A stretch of DNA of 64,000 nt. It comes from Loktanella sp. SALINAS62. GTDB taxonomy: Bacteria; Pseudomonadota; Alphaproteobacteria; Rhodobacterales; Rhodobacteraceae. Positions 45,706-53,581 of this stretch are shown in pieces. The notes beneath the pieces are model-generated. The model worked only from the letters and a program-made list of their open reading frames with translations, made no database searches and was not told where the DNA came from. Every line of letters starts with the position of its first letter. Within the stretch, counting starts at the first letter, position 1. The translations under genes and the position numbers were made by a program. The DNA lies in assembly GCF_018263905.1 (NCBI RefSeq), contig NZ_JAAFZU010000034.1, positions 142,931 to 206,930 on the forward strand. Direction: 5' to 3'.

Positions 45706-46761
45706 ATGAATGCCCAAATAAAGGCCATCGTCATCCATGCCGCGCGTGATCTTCGGCTCGAAGACCGTCCCGGGGATATTCCTGGGCCCGGTCAGGTGCA
45801 GGTTCAGCTGGCTGCAGGAGGGATTTGCGGATCTGACCTGCACTATTTCAATCATGGCGGTTTCGGCACGGTGCACCTGCGCGAACCGATGATCCTCGGA
45901 CACGAGGTGTCGGGCTATATTACTGAGCTGGGCGCTGGCGTATCGGGCCTGTCGGTTGGTCAGCTTGTGGCTGTGTCACCGTCGCGGCCCTGCGGTAATT
46001 GCCGGTTCTGTCATGCGGCGCAGTTCAACCATTGCCTTGATATGCGGTTCTATGGGTCAGCCATGCCTTTTCCGCATGTTCAAGGCGCCTTCCGGCAGAT
46101 GTTGATCGCAGATGCCGCGCAATGCATCCCCGCCGACGGTCTCTCACCCGGCGTGGCCGCCATGGCCGAACCGCTCGCGGTCGCACTGCATGCGGTGACG
46201 CGGGCTGGGCCGCTGCTGGGCCGGTCCGTCCTTGTGACCGGCTGTGGCCCTATCGGTGTGTTGTGCATCCTCGCCGCGCGGCGGGCCGGGGCCGATCGGA
46301 TCGTGGCGACCGATCTGTCAGAGTTCACCCTCGAGACGGCGCGCGCGGCGGGCGCGGACGAGACGCTGAACATGGCTGCGAATGCCGAGGCACTGGCCCC
46401 GTTTCAGGCTGAGAAAGGTGTCTTCGACGTTTTGTTCGAATGTTCCGGGGCGGCTGCGGCATTGACCGCCGCGGTCCCTGCAATGCGGCCCGGTGGCACC
46501 ATCGTGCAACTGGGTCTTGGGGGCGATATGACCCTGCCGATTCAGGCGATGACGGCAAAGGAGTTGTCGCTGAAAGGGTCATTCCGCTTCCACGCCGAAT
46601 TTGCCACGGGTGTCAGCTTGATGCAAAAGGGCCTGATTGATCCAAGCGCCCTTATCACGCATGGTTTCCCGCTATCGCGTGCGCACGAGGCCTTTGAAAC
46701 TGCAGGGGACCGCAGCCGTGCGATGAAGGTGCAGATCGACTTCAGTGCCGAACCGGTTTAA
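45706..46761 (+). CDS. idnD: L-idonate 5-dehydrogenase
   Basis: A 351-residue zinc-dependent MDR enzyme oxidising L-idonate to 5-ketogluconate. Zinc ligands are in GGICGSDLHYFNHGGFG and LGHEVSGYI, the structural loop is RPCGNCRFCHAAQFNHC, and MRFYGSAMPFPHVQGAFRQ is typical of idonate dehydrogenases. The NAD turn is VLVTGCGPIGVLCILAARRAG. GAGG precedes the ATG. It works in sequence with gluconate 5-dehydrogenase encoded across the operator. The last 4 bases overlap the convergent GlcG-like gene. Confidence 0.88.
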   Translation: MNAQIKAIVIHAARDLRLEDRPGDIPGPGQVQVQLAAGGICGSDLHYFNHGGFGTVHLREPMILGHEVSGYITELGAGVSGLSVGQLVAVSPSRPCGNCRFCHAAQFNHCLDMRFYGSAMPFPHVQGAFRQMLIADAAQCIPADGLSPGVAAMAEPLAVALHAVTRAGPLLGRSVLVTGCGPIGVLCILAARRAGADRIVATDLSEFTLETARAAGADETLNMAANAEALAPFQAEKGVFDVLFECSGAAAALTAAVPAMRPGGTIVQLGLGGDMTLPIQAMTAKELSLKGSFRFHAEFATGVSLMQKGLIDPSALITHGFPLSRAHEAFETAGDRSRAMKVQIDFSAEPV

Positions 46762-47174
46762 GTCGCGGCCCCGACGGCTGTCAGCGCCGCCTTGGCGACA
46801 GCGATATCCTGATCGCCGGTGCCCGACCCGACGCCTATCCCGCCCAGTCGGAACCCATCGATGATGATCGGCAACCCGCCTGGCAAACCGGTCACGGTGC
46901 CGCCCGTGGCCGCCGCGATGGAGGCACGCACCACTTCAGGGACCGAGGCACTCGGCGCGCCGATGGACGCGGCCGTCAACGCCTTGGTCCGCGCACTTTT
47001 GCGGCTGAGAAACTTGGCCCCCGTCATCCGCAGTTCTGCCAGCACCTCGCCCGACGCGTCGACGATGACGATGCATTGCGGTTGGCCGATCGCCTCGGCC
47101 TCTGCCACAGCGGCGTTCAGCATCGCCATGACGCCCTGATGGGTCAGGATACGCGCCTCTTGAATCCATGCCAT
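46758..47174 (-). CDS. GlcG/HbpS-family protein
   Basis: A 138-residue protein with the GlcG pattern: LTHQGVMAMLNAAVAEAEAIGQPQCIVIVDASGEVLAELRMTGAKFLSRKSARTKALTAAS and GGLPIIIDGFRLGGIGVGSGTGDQDIAVAKAAL. Relatives are found in glycolate and sugar-acid clusters and some bind haem or cobalamin; the role is not defined. AGGAAGG lies 6 bases before the ATG. It is divergent from the SMP-30 gene across an operator. Confidence 0.85.
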   Translation of the reverse strand: MAWIQEARILTHQGVMAMLNAAVAEAEAIGQPQCIVIVDASGEVLAELRMTGAKFLSRKSARTKALTAASIGAPSASVPEVVRASIAAATGGTVTGLPGGLPIIIDGFRLGGIGVGSGTGDQDIAVAKAALTAVGAAT

Positions 47175-47206
47175 GAAGGGCCTTCCTCAGATTTGACGAG
47201 CGTTGA

Positions 47207-47220
47207 TGTTATCGTTAACT
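47207..47220. promoter_or_regulatory. Putative LacI/GntR operator between the GlcG-like and SMP-30 genes
   Basis: TGTTATCGTTAACT differs by one base from the site at 44690. It ends 7 bases before the first SMP-30 ATG, so repressor binding would cover the promoter or start region. Confidence 0.62.
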
Positions 47221-47227
47221 TATTATC

Positions 47228-48148
47228 ATGCCAGCAGCAGAAAGCCAGCCCATGTCGTTCTTCGAAATCCACGAGCCCGAATTCGAACGCTTCATTTTGG
47301 GTAATGCCCCGGTCAAACAGCTGGCAACCGGCTTTGACTGGGTCGAAGGCCCGGTCTGGTTTGGCGATGCCGGGTGCTTGTTGTTTTCCGACATTCCCAA
47401 CAATCGCATTTTGCGCTGGACGCCGGGCAGCGGCATAACCACCTACCGCGAGCCGTCGCATTATGCCAATGGCCACACCCGGGACCGACAAGGGCGACTG
47501 ATCTCCTGCGAGCATGGCAAACGCCGCGTGACCCGCACGGAACTTGACGGCAGGATTACCGTGATCGCCGACAGCTTTAACGGAAAACCGCTCAATTCAC
47601 CCAATGACGTGATCGTGGCATGCGACGGCGGCATCTGGTTTTCCGACCCGCATTACGGGATCATGACCAATTACGAGGGATTTGCCGCCGAGCAGGAAAA
47701 CGCCTGCGTCGTCTACCGTGCGGATCCGGAAACCGGTGCGCTGGACGTGATGGTCGATGACATGAACTGCCCCAATGGTCTTGCCTTTTCACCGGACGAA
47801 AAATCGCTCTACGTTGCCGATACTGGACGGATGTATTCACAGGACGCCCGGTCGATCCGGATCTATGACATGGCCGGAGGGACCCCGGTAAACGGACGCC
47901 ATTTCCACACGATCAGTTCCGGTTGTGCCGACGGCATCCGCGTAGACAGCGATGGAAACTTGTGGTCTTCGGCCGCTGATGGCGTCCATTGCATCGCGCC
48001 AGACGGGCGTTTTCTGGGCAAAATCCTGATACCGGAACTAGTATCGAACCTGTGCTTTGGTGGCCGCGCGAAACATGAACTTTATGTTACGGCCACCACC
48101 AGTCTGTATCGCATCACTTTGAACCGCCGAGGCACACAGGAGCCCTGA
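47228..48148 (+). CDS. SMP-30/gluconolactonase family hydrolase
   Basis: A 306-residue six-bladed propeller lactonase, probably opening a sugar lactone to the acid used by this cluster. The metal-binding Glu is in FDWVEGPVWFGDAGCLLFSDIPNNRILRW, followed by LNSPNDVIVACDGGIWFSDPHYGI, MNCPNGLAFSPDEKSLYVADTG and GCADGIRVDSDGNLWSSAADGVHC with the metal Asn and Asp. A start at 47252 (MSFFEIHEPEF) is possible, since the first ATG is close to the operator and lacks a clear ribosome binding site. Confidence 0.88.
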   Translation: MPAAESQPMSFFEIHEPEFERFILGNAPVKQLATGFDWVEGPVWFGDAGCLLFSDIPNNRILRWTPGSGITTYREPSHYANGHTRDRQGRLISCEHGKRRVTRTELDGRITVIADSFNGKPLNSPNDVIVACDGGIWFSDPHYGIMTNYEGFAAEQENACVVYRADPETGALDVMVDDMNCPNGLAFSPDEKSLYVADTGRMYSQDARSIRIYDMAGGTPVNGRHFHTISSGCADGIRVDSDGNLWSSAADGVHCIAPDGRFLGKILIPELVSNLCFGGRAKHELYVTATTSLYRITLNRRGTQEP

Positions 48149-48450
48149 GGTCAGCGTCCATGACGAATCCGCAATAGGTCGATCTCTGTCCAATGCGCTT
48201 TAGCCCTTGGATCGCCCAAAAGGGAGTTGCATGGGCGAATCTGGAAAAACCCAAGCGTTGTTGTCCCGCCAGAATCCACCGTATTCAAATCCGTCTGGTC
48301 CGTCTGGTTTTTCTCGCAAAACGAACCCGCTTTTCGTTCAGTTTCATGGGGACGTATCAAATTTGTTAAAGGGTCTCAGCACCCATCCTGGATAGAATGG
48401 GTGCTATTGAAAAAACTGGCTGACGGCCTGCCGTCGGTGCTCAGATAAGA
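48149..48450. other. Intergenic region with a 9-bp hairpin
   Basis: About 300 bases between convergent genes. A perfect inverted repeat (AGCACCCAT / ATGGGTGCT, 48378-48405) with a 10-base loop is the only structure seen; it has no T-run. Short frames here have no recognisable pattern. Confidence 0.5.
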
Positions 48451-48969
48451 TCAATTCAAATCCGCGTCCGTCGTGAACAGGTAGTCGTCACCGCCCGCTC
48501 CAGAATGGCAGGCGATGCAGCCTTGCGCCATGCCAGCAATTGGTCTGCCGTCCGGGGTCTGGTCAAGCGAGCCATCGGGCAAATATTTGGCCCAGAACCA
48601 GTTACCGGTGTCCGGCGCATAATCGTCCGACCGCCGGAACATGATCGTAACGGCGGCAAGGTGGTCGCCGGGGCTGTCAAGCACCTGATCTACGCTGACG
48701 CCCTCGGGGCCATAATTGCGCTTGATCACCAAGGCCCCCGTCATGCTGTCGACCGAGCCTTCGGTATAGAATGTCTCCAGCATCATGCCGTGCGGGTCGG
48801 TGCCCGGATAGGGAAAGGATTGAACGGCGTCCTCTCCGGCGAGGTTTTGATCCTGCATGTTCTGCCAAAGCGCGCTGGCGAAATCCTGGTCTTCCTGTCC
48901 ACCGAACTCTTGTGCTGTCGCAGTGCTCATTGCGAGGCTGAGTGCGCCTCCGAGTATAAGAAATTTCAT
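48451..48969 (-). CDS. Cytochrome P460-like periplasmic protein
   Basis: A 172-residue exported protein with a signal peptide (MKFLILGGALSLAMSTATAQ) and a C-terminal haem-binding CIACH (in GMAQGCIACHSGAGGDDYLF). The central part VIKRNYGPEGVSVDQVLD and NWFWAKYLPDGSLDQTPDGRPIAG fits the cytochrome P460 family, whose members oxidise hydroxylamine or bind NO. GGAGG precedes the ATG at 48969. It is divergent from a TetR gene with inverted repeats between them. Confidence 0.72.
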   Translation of the reverse strand: MKFLILGGALSLAMSTATAQEFGGQEDQDFASALWQNMQDQNLAGEDAVQSFPYPGTDPHGMMLETFYTEGSVDSMTGALVIKRNYGPEGVSVDQVLDSPGDHLAAVTIMFRRSDDYAPDTGNWFWAKYLPDGSLDQTPDGRPIAGMAQGCIACHSGAGGDDYLFTTDADLN

Positions 48970-49032
48970 GGTGTCGTCCTCCTCTATTTCGAAAAACCCA
49001 TATCGGGCCGTGCCAATAAAACACACAAGACG

Positions 49033-49060
49033 CAGTTTTGTTTCAGCCGCTACAAAACTG
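49033..49060. promoter_or_regulatory. Inverted repeat, candidate TetR operator 1
   Basis: Perfect arms CAGTTTTGT and ACAAAACTG separated by 10 bases, 64 bases upstream of the cytochrome gene and 70 upstream of the TetR gene. Confidence 0.6.
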
Positions 49061-49093
49061 TTTGGGTCAACGGAACAAATGCTTTAGCAAGCT

Positions 49094-49117
49094 GTTTTGC
49101 AGCGAGCATAACAAAAC
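49094..49117. promoter_or_regulatory. Related inverted repeat, candidate TetR operator 2
   Basis: Arms GTTTTG and CAAAAC with a 12-base spacer, the same core as the repeat at 49033, ending 12 bases before the TetR GTG start. It would allow autorepression. Confidence 0.5.
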
Positions 49118-49129
49118 GAGGAGACGGTA

Positions 49130-49771
49130 GTGGCGCGTCCACGATCATTTGATGACACCGCGACGATGAACTTGGTCGTCGAACAGTTCTGGTCGCGGGG
49201 CTTCGAGGCGACGTCAGTCCGCGACTTGGAAGCCGCGACCGGTTTGGGAGTGACAAGCCTTTACAACGCCTTTGGAAGCAAGGAGGCGATGTTTAAGACC
49301 GCTTTGAAGCACTACTCCGAGCGACGGACAGGTGCATGTCTGAGGGAGCTTGAAAACCTCCCCTCTCCGGCGGACCGCATCCGCAAATTCGTGACGCGGC
49401 TGATCGATGCGGCTCTTGAAGATCCGGATCATAGGGGCTGCCTCATCGTGAATACGGCGACCGGGCTCGGCTCTCACGATCCGGAGATTGCCGAGATCGT
49501 CGCCCGCAATCTGGGTGAGGTGAAAGCATTTTTCCAACGCAACTTTGAGGCAGCGCAGAGGACCGGAGAAGCTGACGTGGCCGTCTCACCGGCAGACGCC
49601 GCCCGGTCTTTCAGCACACTTATGTTCGGGCTTCGGGTCCTTGCACGGACCAAGCCGGACCGCGAAACCATGGAAGGTGCCGTCCGTCCGCTGCTGGCCC
49701 TTCTTCAAACCAAAGAGAGTCCGCTTCCTGTGGACGCTTCAAACCCAAATACCAAAGGAGACTTACATTGA
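49130..49771 (+). CDS. TetR/AcrR-family transcriptional regulator
   Basis: A 213-residue regulator. The helix-turn-helix (about 10-55) reads MNLVVEQFWSRGFEATSVRDLEAATGLGVTSLYNAFGSKEAMFKTALKHY. The C-terminal ligand domain includes HRGCLIVNTATGLGSHDPEIAEIV and FGLRVLARTKP. It starts with GTG after GAGGAGA. The stop overlaps the following peroxiredoxin start, so the two are co-translated; the inverted repeats upstream are likely its own targets. Confidence 0.88.
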   Translation: MARPRSFDDTATMNLVVEQFWSRGFEATSVRDLEAATGLGVTSLYNAFGSKEAMFKTALKHYSERRTGACLRELENLPSPADRIRKFVTRLIDAALEDPDHRGCLIVNTATGLGSHDPEIAEIVARNLGEVKAFFQRNFEAAQRTGEADVAVSPADAARSFSTLMFGLRVLARTKPDRETMEGAVRPLLALLQTKESPLPVDASNPNTKGDLH

Positions 49772-50286
49772 CCGAGTATGTGACCAAACCGGGACACCAG
49801 ACACCGCCGATGACCCTTCCTGCGACTGATGGTTCGCAGATCCAGCTTGGTGGGCAAGGACGCTGGCAGGTCGCCGTCGTCTATCGCGGCCAACATTGTC
49901 CACTGTGCCGGAAGTATCTCGCGACGCTGAATGAACTTCTCGATGATTACCGCGACGCAGGCGTTGAGGTCATCGCGATGTCCGGGGATCCGCTTGACCG
50001 TGCCCAAAAGGAAGTTTCCGAAGAGGGTTGGAAGTTTCCAGTGGCGTGCGAGTTGTCTCAGGATCAGATGCGGCAGTTAGGGCTTTATATCTCCGAGCCG
50101 CGATCGGCGCAGGAAACAGATCGGCCTTTTGCGGAGCCGGGAATTTTTGTGACCAATCCGGACGGGCTTCTGCAGATCGTTGATATCTCAAATGCGCCCT
50201 TCGCACGCCCCGATCTTCAGAGCCTCTTGAACGGACTGAAGTTCATTCAGGAAAAGGACTATCCGATCCGTGGTGCTGCTGCCTGA
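49768..50286 (+). CDS. Peroxiredoxin-like thiol protein
   Basis: A 172-residue thioredoxin-fold protein of the AhpC/TSA class. GHQTPPMTLPATDGSQIQLGG and VVYRGQHCPLCRKYLATLNELLDDY (C-x-x-C where AhpC has T-x-x-C) are followed by GVEVIAMSGDP. The C-terminal IFVTNPDGLLQIVDISNAPFARPDLQSLL fits redoxin-like peroxiredoxins. It starts with TTG at 49768, supported by AAGGAG 7 bases upstream, and overlaps the TetR stop. Confidence 0.8.
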   Translation: MTEYVTKPGHQTPPMTLPATDGSQIQLGGQGRWQVAVVYRGQHCPLCRKYLATLNELLDDYRDAGVEVIAMSGDPLDRAQKEVSEEGWKFPVACELSQDQMRQLGLYISEPRSAQETDRPFAEPGIFVTNPDGLLQIVDISNAPFARPDLQSLLNGLKFIQEKDYPIRGAAA

Positions 50287-50491
50287 CATGTCGGGGCCAA
50301 ATGAGCACCCGGCAACGTGTCGAAGGACCCAGCTATTCGGAAGTCCGTTCCGTAGATTTGCAGTTCATAGAAAACACACTCTGGCAGGGTGCTCATTTAA
50401 GGCCACCACTCGTCGGCGCTCTCGCGGCTTGGTTCAGCGACCTGACCAAACTCGTGACGGATGAAGACGAGCTTTGCGCGACCTGGAGTGA

Positions 50492-50881
50492 TCCGTCCCG
50501 CCGGAGGACTTTGTTCAGCGCCTGACCGAGATGGTCTATGACCCAGATCAGCTCGAAGACATGCGTCGCCTGATCGATGCACCCAACAGCGACAACTTCG
50601 ATGTTTTGGCATACATCCGTTTCACTCTTGCGCCGCTGGCCCGGTCTGACCGTGCCGAAGCGGCCCGCGAACGGGGGCATTCAGGCTATGAAAACGAGAT
50701 GCGCGCCTTTCCTGACTACGTGCTGCAAACCTATGACTCGCACGGCATCGATGAGTTGGCACCTCGTAAAATCGCTGATTTTCTTCGGATCCAGTATGGC
50801 GCACACCTTGTTGTCGCACTGCGACGTGAAACTGGTCTGAAAACCGTTACTTGTCAGTCACCTAGACGAGACCAAGTGTAG
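50492..50881 (+). pseudogene. C-terminal remnant of a type I restriction enzyme R subunit (HsdR)
   Basis: The frame EDFVQRLTEMVYDPDQLEDMRRLIDAPNSDNFDVLAYIRF (split here by lines of codons, not by stops) and FPDYVLQTYDSHGIDELAPRKIADFLRIQYG resembles the EcoEI-type HsdR C-terminal domain. A TGA stands just upstream at 50489, the helicase and nuclease domains are absent, and after about 50799 the sequence no longer fits the family. No hsdM or hsdS is nearby. Confidence 0.6.
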
Positions 50882-51133
50882 CCTCCGACCCCTACCATCG
50901 AGCCAATACACCCCCCTAAGTGACTGATATTGCTAGTTACTTCATTAAGTAGCTTCGATGTGTCACACCTGAATGGCACACATCGTGTTTTCGGTCCGTA
51001 AGACGTCGCGCCGGCATCGGAGACGATCGCTTATATTCAGCAGCAAGCCACAGCTTGTGTTGAGTCTGACGCGTTCGGTGTGTAAACGCACTTGGCGCCG
51101 CCGCTTATGGCCCGACGCGCGAGGGAGCCCGAG
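50882..51133. other. Intergenic region before the polyamine genes
   Basis: About 250 bases. A short hairpin (AGTTACTT / AAGTAGCT, near 50935-50955, one G-T pair) is visible. The promoter for the two polyamine genes should lie here, but no clear -35/-10 pair was found. Confidence 0.4.
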
Positions 51134-52231
51134 ATGCTGCGAACACCCTTTTATCTGATCGACACGCAGGCGATGCTGCCCAAGCTTGAGAAGATCGCCC
51201 GCCTTCGCGCGCTTTCAGGATGCAAATGCCTGTTGGCACTGAAATGTTTCGCGTCTTGGTCCGTGTTCGATCTGATGAGCGAATACATGGACGGCACGAC
51301 ATCTTCTTCACCTTTTGAAGTGAAGCTAGGGCGCAAGCATTTTCCCGGCGAAACCCATGCCTATGCGGTGGCCTGGGACGAAGCCGACATCCCTGATGTG
51401 CTCGCCAATTCTGACAAAATCATCTTTAACACAATCAGCCAATTGGAACGATTTGGCGATGCGGCCAGAAATCACGTCCGTGGCCTGCGGGTGAACCCCG
51501 GTATCAGCTCTTCCTCGTTCGATATCGCCGATCCAGCCCGCCCCTTTTCTCGGCTGGGCGAACATGACCCGGCGCGCATCGCTGCGATCTGCGACCGGGT
51601 CACGGGTTTCATGTTTCACAACAACTGCGAAAACGCCGATTTTGACCGGTTTGACGCGATGCTGGGACAGATCGAAGAACGCTTCGGTCATCTAATCCAG
51701 CGTATGGACTGGATCAGTCTGGGCGGCGGCATTCATTTTACCGGCGACGGCTATCCGCTGGAAAAGCTCGCTGAACGGCTCAGGCAGTTTTCCGACACGT
51801 ATGGCGTGCAGGTCTATCTCGAGCCCGGCGAGGCGGCGATCACCGATTCCACCACGCTGGAGCTGACAGTGCTGGACACGCTCGACAACGGCAAGAAGCT
51901 TGCCATCGTCGACAGCTCGATCGAGGCGCACATGCTCGACCTGTTGATCTACCGCGAAAGCGCCAAGGTCGCGCCCGATACCGGTGATCACGAATGGATG
52001 GTGTGCGGCAATTCCTGTCTGGCCGGTGATATCTTTGGCGAGTTCCGGTTCGAGCAGCCGTTGAAGCCGGGGGACCGCGTTTCAATCCGCGACGCCGGCG
52101 GCTATACGATGGTCAAGAAGAACTGGTTCAACGGTGTCCGCATGCCTGCAATCGCGGTGCGTGACCGCGACGGAACCATCAGAACCGTGCGCGAATTCAG
52201 CTATAGCGACTTTGAAGCCGCTCTGTCCTGA
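51134..52231 (+). CDS. nspC: Carboxynorspermidine/carboxyspermidine decarboxylase
   Basis: A 365-residue PLP enzyme of the alanine-racemase fold that decarboxylates carboxy(nor)spermidine to the free polyamine. The PLP Lys37 is in CKCLLALKCFASW. RVNPGISSSSFDIADPARPFSRLG, HNNCENADFDRF, ISLGGGIHFTGDGYP, the phosphate/dimer EPGEA, and CGNSCLAGDIFGEF with the catalytic Cys are present. The ATG at 51134 has GAGGGAG 6 bases upstream; a frame opening at 51092 is less likely. It is followed by the matching dehydrogenase. Confidence 0.92.
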   Translation: MLRTPFYLIDTQAMLPKLEKIARLRALSGCKCLLALKCFASWSVFDLMSEYMDGTTSSSPFEVKLGRKHFPGETHAYAVAWDEADIPDVLANSDKIIFNTISQLERFGDAARNHVRGLRVNPGISSSSFDIADPARPFSRLGEHDPARIAAICDRVTGFMFHNNCENADFDRFDAMLGQIEERFGHLIQRMDWISLGGGIHFTGDGYPLEKLAERLRQFSDTYGVQVYLEPGEAAITDSTTLELTVLDTLDNGKKLAIVDSSIEAHMLDLLIYRESAKVAPDTGDHEWMVCGNSCLAGDIFGEFRFEQPLKPGDRVSIRDAGGYTMVKKNWFNGVRMPAIAVRDRDGTIRTVREFSYSDFEAALS

Positions 52232-52263
52232 GCTGGCCCGACATGAAAGGAGGCTCGAGAGTC

Positions 52264-53499
52264 TTGAAGAAGAATGTCCTTATCATAGGCGCCGGTGGCG
52301 TCGCCCGGGTCGTGGCGCACAAGTGCGCCCAGAACGCCGACCTGCTTGGAGACATCCACATCGCGTCGCGCACGCAGGCGAAATGCGAGCAAATCCTTGC
52401 CAGTGTCCGTGAGAAGGGCAGCCACAGGACCGACGGTGTCCTTGCGGCCCATGCCGTAGATGCAACCGACGAAAAGGCGCTGATTGCGCTGATCGAAAAG
52501 ACGGGCGCACAGATCGTCATCAACGTCGCCTCGGCCTTTGTGAACATGCATGTGCTAGAGGCCTGCATCGAAACTGGTGTTGCGTATATCGACACCGCGA
52601 TCCACGAAGAACCCGACAAGATCTGCGAAACCCCGCCGTGGTATGCCAACTACGAATGGAAGCGGAAGGCGCGTTGCGCAGAAATGGGTGTGACAGCGAT
52701 CCTTGGCGCGGGTTTCGATCCGGGCGTCGTCAATGCCTATGCCCGTTTCGCCATCGACACATATATGGACGAGGTGAAATCCATCGACATCGTCGATATC
52801 AACGCCGGTTCGCACGGTCGCTACTTTGCCACCAACTTTGACCCCGAAATCAACTTTCGCGAATTCACGGGCACGGTCTATTCTTGGCAGGACGGCGACT
52901 GGAAAGAAAACGAGATGTTCGAGGTCGGTCACGACTGGGACCTGCCCGTTGTCGGCACCCAACGCGCTTATCTGTCGGGCCACGACGAGGTGCATTCGCT
53001 GGCGACGAACTATCCAGACGCCGATGTACGGTTCTGGATGGGTTTTGGCGAACATTACATCAATGTCTTTACCGTGCTGAAGAACCTCGGCCTGCTTTCA
53101 GAGCAACCGGTGAAACTGGCAGAGGGACAGGACGTCGTGCCGCTGAAGGTGGTGAAAGCCTGCCTGCCCGACCCGTCCAGCCTTGCGCCCGACTACACTG
53201 GCAAGACCTGCATCGGTGATCTGGTAAAGGGCGTCAGGGACGGCGAAATGGTCGAAGTTTTCGTCTACAACGTGGCCGACCACAAAGACGCCTACGATAA
53301 AGTCGGCAGCCAAGGCATTTCCTATACCGCCGGCGTGCCGCCAGTTGCCGCAGCGATGCTGATTGCCACCGGCGAATGGGACGCGCGCGAGATGCGCAAT
53401 GTCGAAGAGATGGACCCCAAACCCTTTCTCAAGGTGCTGGGCGAGATCGGGCTTGGCACTTGGGTGCGCCGCGATGGCCACGACGAGCGGCTTTACTAG
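52264..53499 (+). CDS. Carboxynorspermidine/carboxyspermidine dehydrogenase (saccharopine dehydrogenase family)
   Basis: A 411-residue NADPH enzyme joining aspartate semialdehyde to a diamine. The Rossmann start is KKNVLIIGAGGVARVVAHKCAQ; VINVASAFVNMHVLEACIETGVAYIDTAIHE and ILGAGFDPGVVNAYARFAID are diagnostic, and GISYTAGVPPVAAAMLIATGEW ends the fold. A TTG at 52264, ten bases after AGGAGG, gives the typical N-terminus; an ATG at 52243 lies over that ribosome binding site. With nspC it gives an aspartate-semialdehyde route to spermidine-type polyamines. Confidence 0.9.
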   Translation: MKKNVLIIGAGGVARVVAHKCAQNADLLGDIHIASRTQAKCEQILASVREKGSHRTDGVLAAHAVDATDEKALIALIEKTGAQIVINVASAFVNMHVLEACIETGVAYIDTAIHEEPDKICETPPWYANYEWKRKARCAEMGVTAILGAGFDPGVVNAYARFAIDTYMDEVKSIDIVDINAGSHGRYFATNFDPEINFREFTGTVYSWQDGDWKENEMFEVGHDWDLPVVGTQRAYLSGHDEVHSLATNYPDADVRFWMGFGEHYINVFTVLKNLGLLSEQPVKLAEGQDVVPLKVVKACLPDPSSLAPDYTGKTCIGDLVKGVRDGEMVEVFVYNVADHKDAYDKVGSQGISYTAGVPPVAAAMLIATGEWDAREMRNVEEMDPKPFLKVLGEIGLGTWVRRDGHDERLY

Positions 53500-53581
53500 G
53501 CTTCAATGCCACCGCCGCGGCTGCGCGACCAACGGCTACTGGGTCGTGCCGCTGACGGCAAACCGGCAGTTGTAACCTGCG

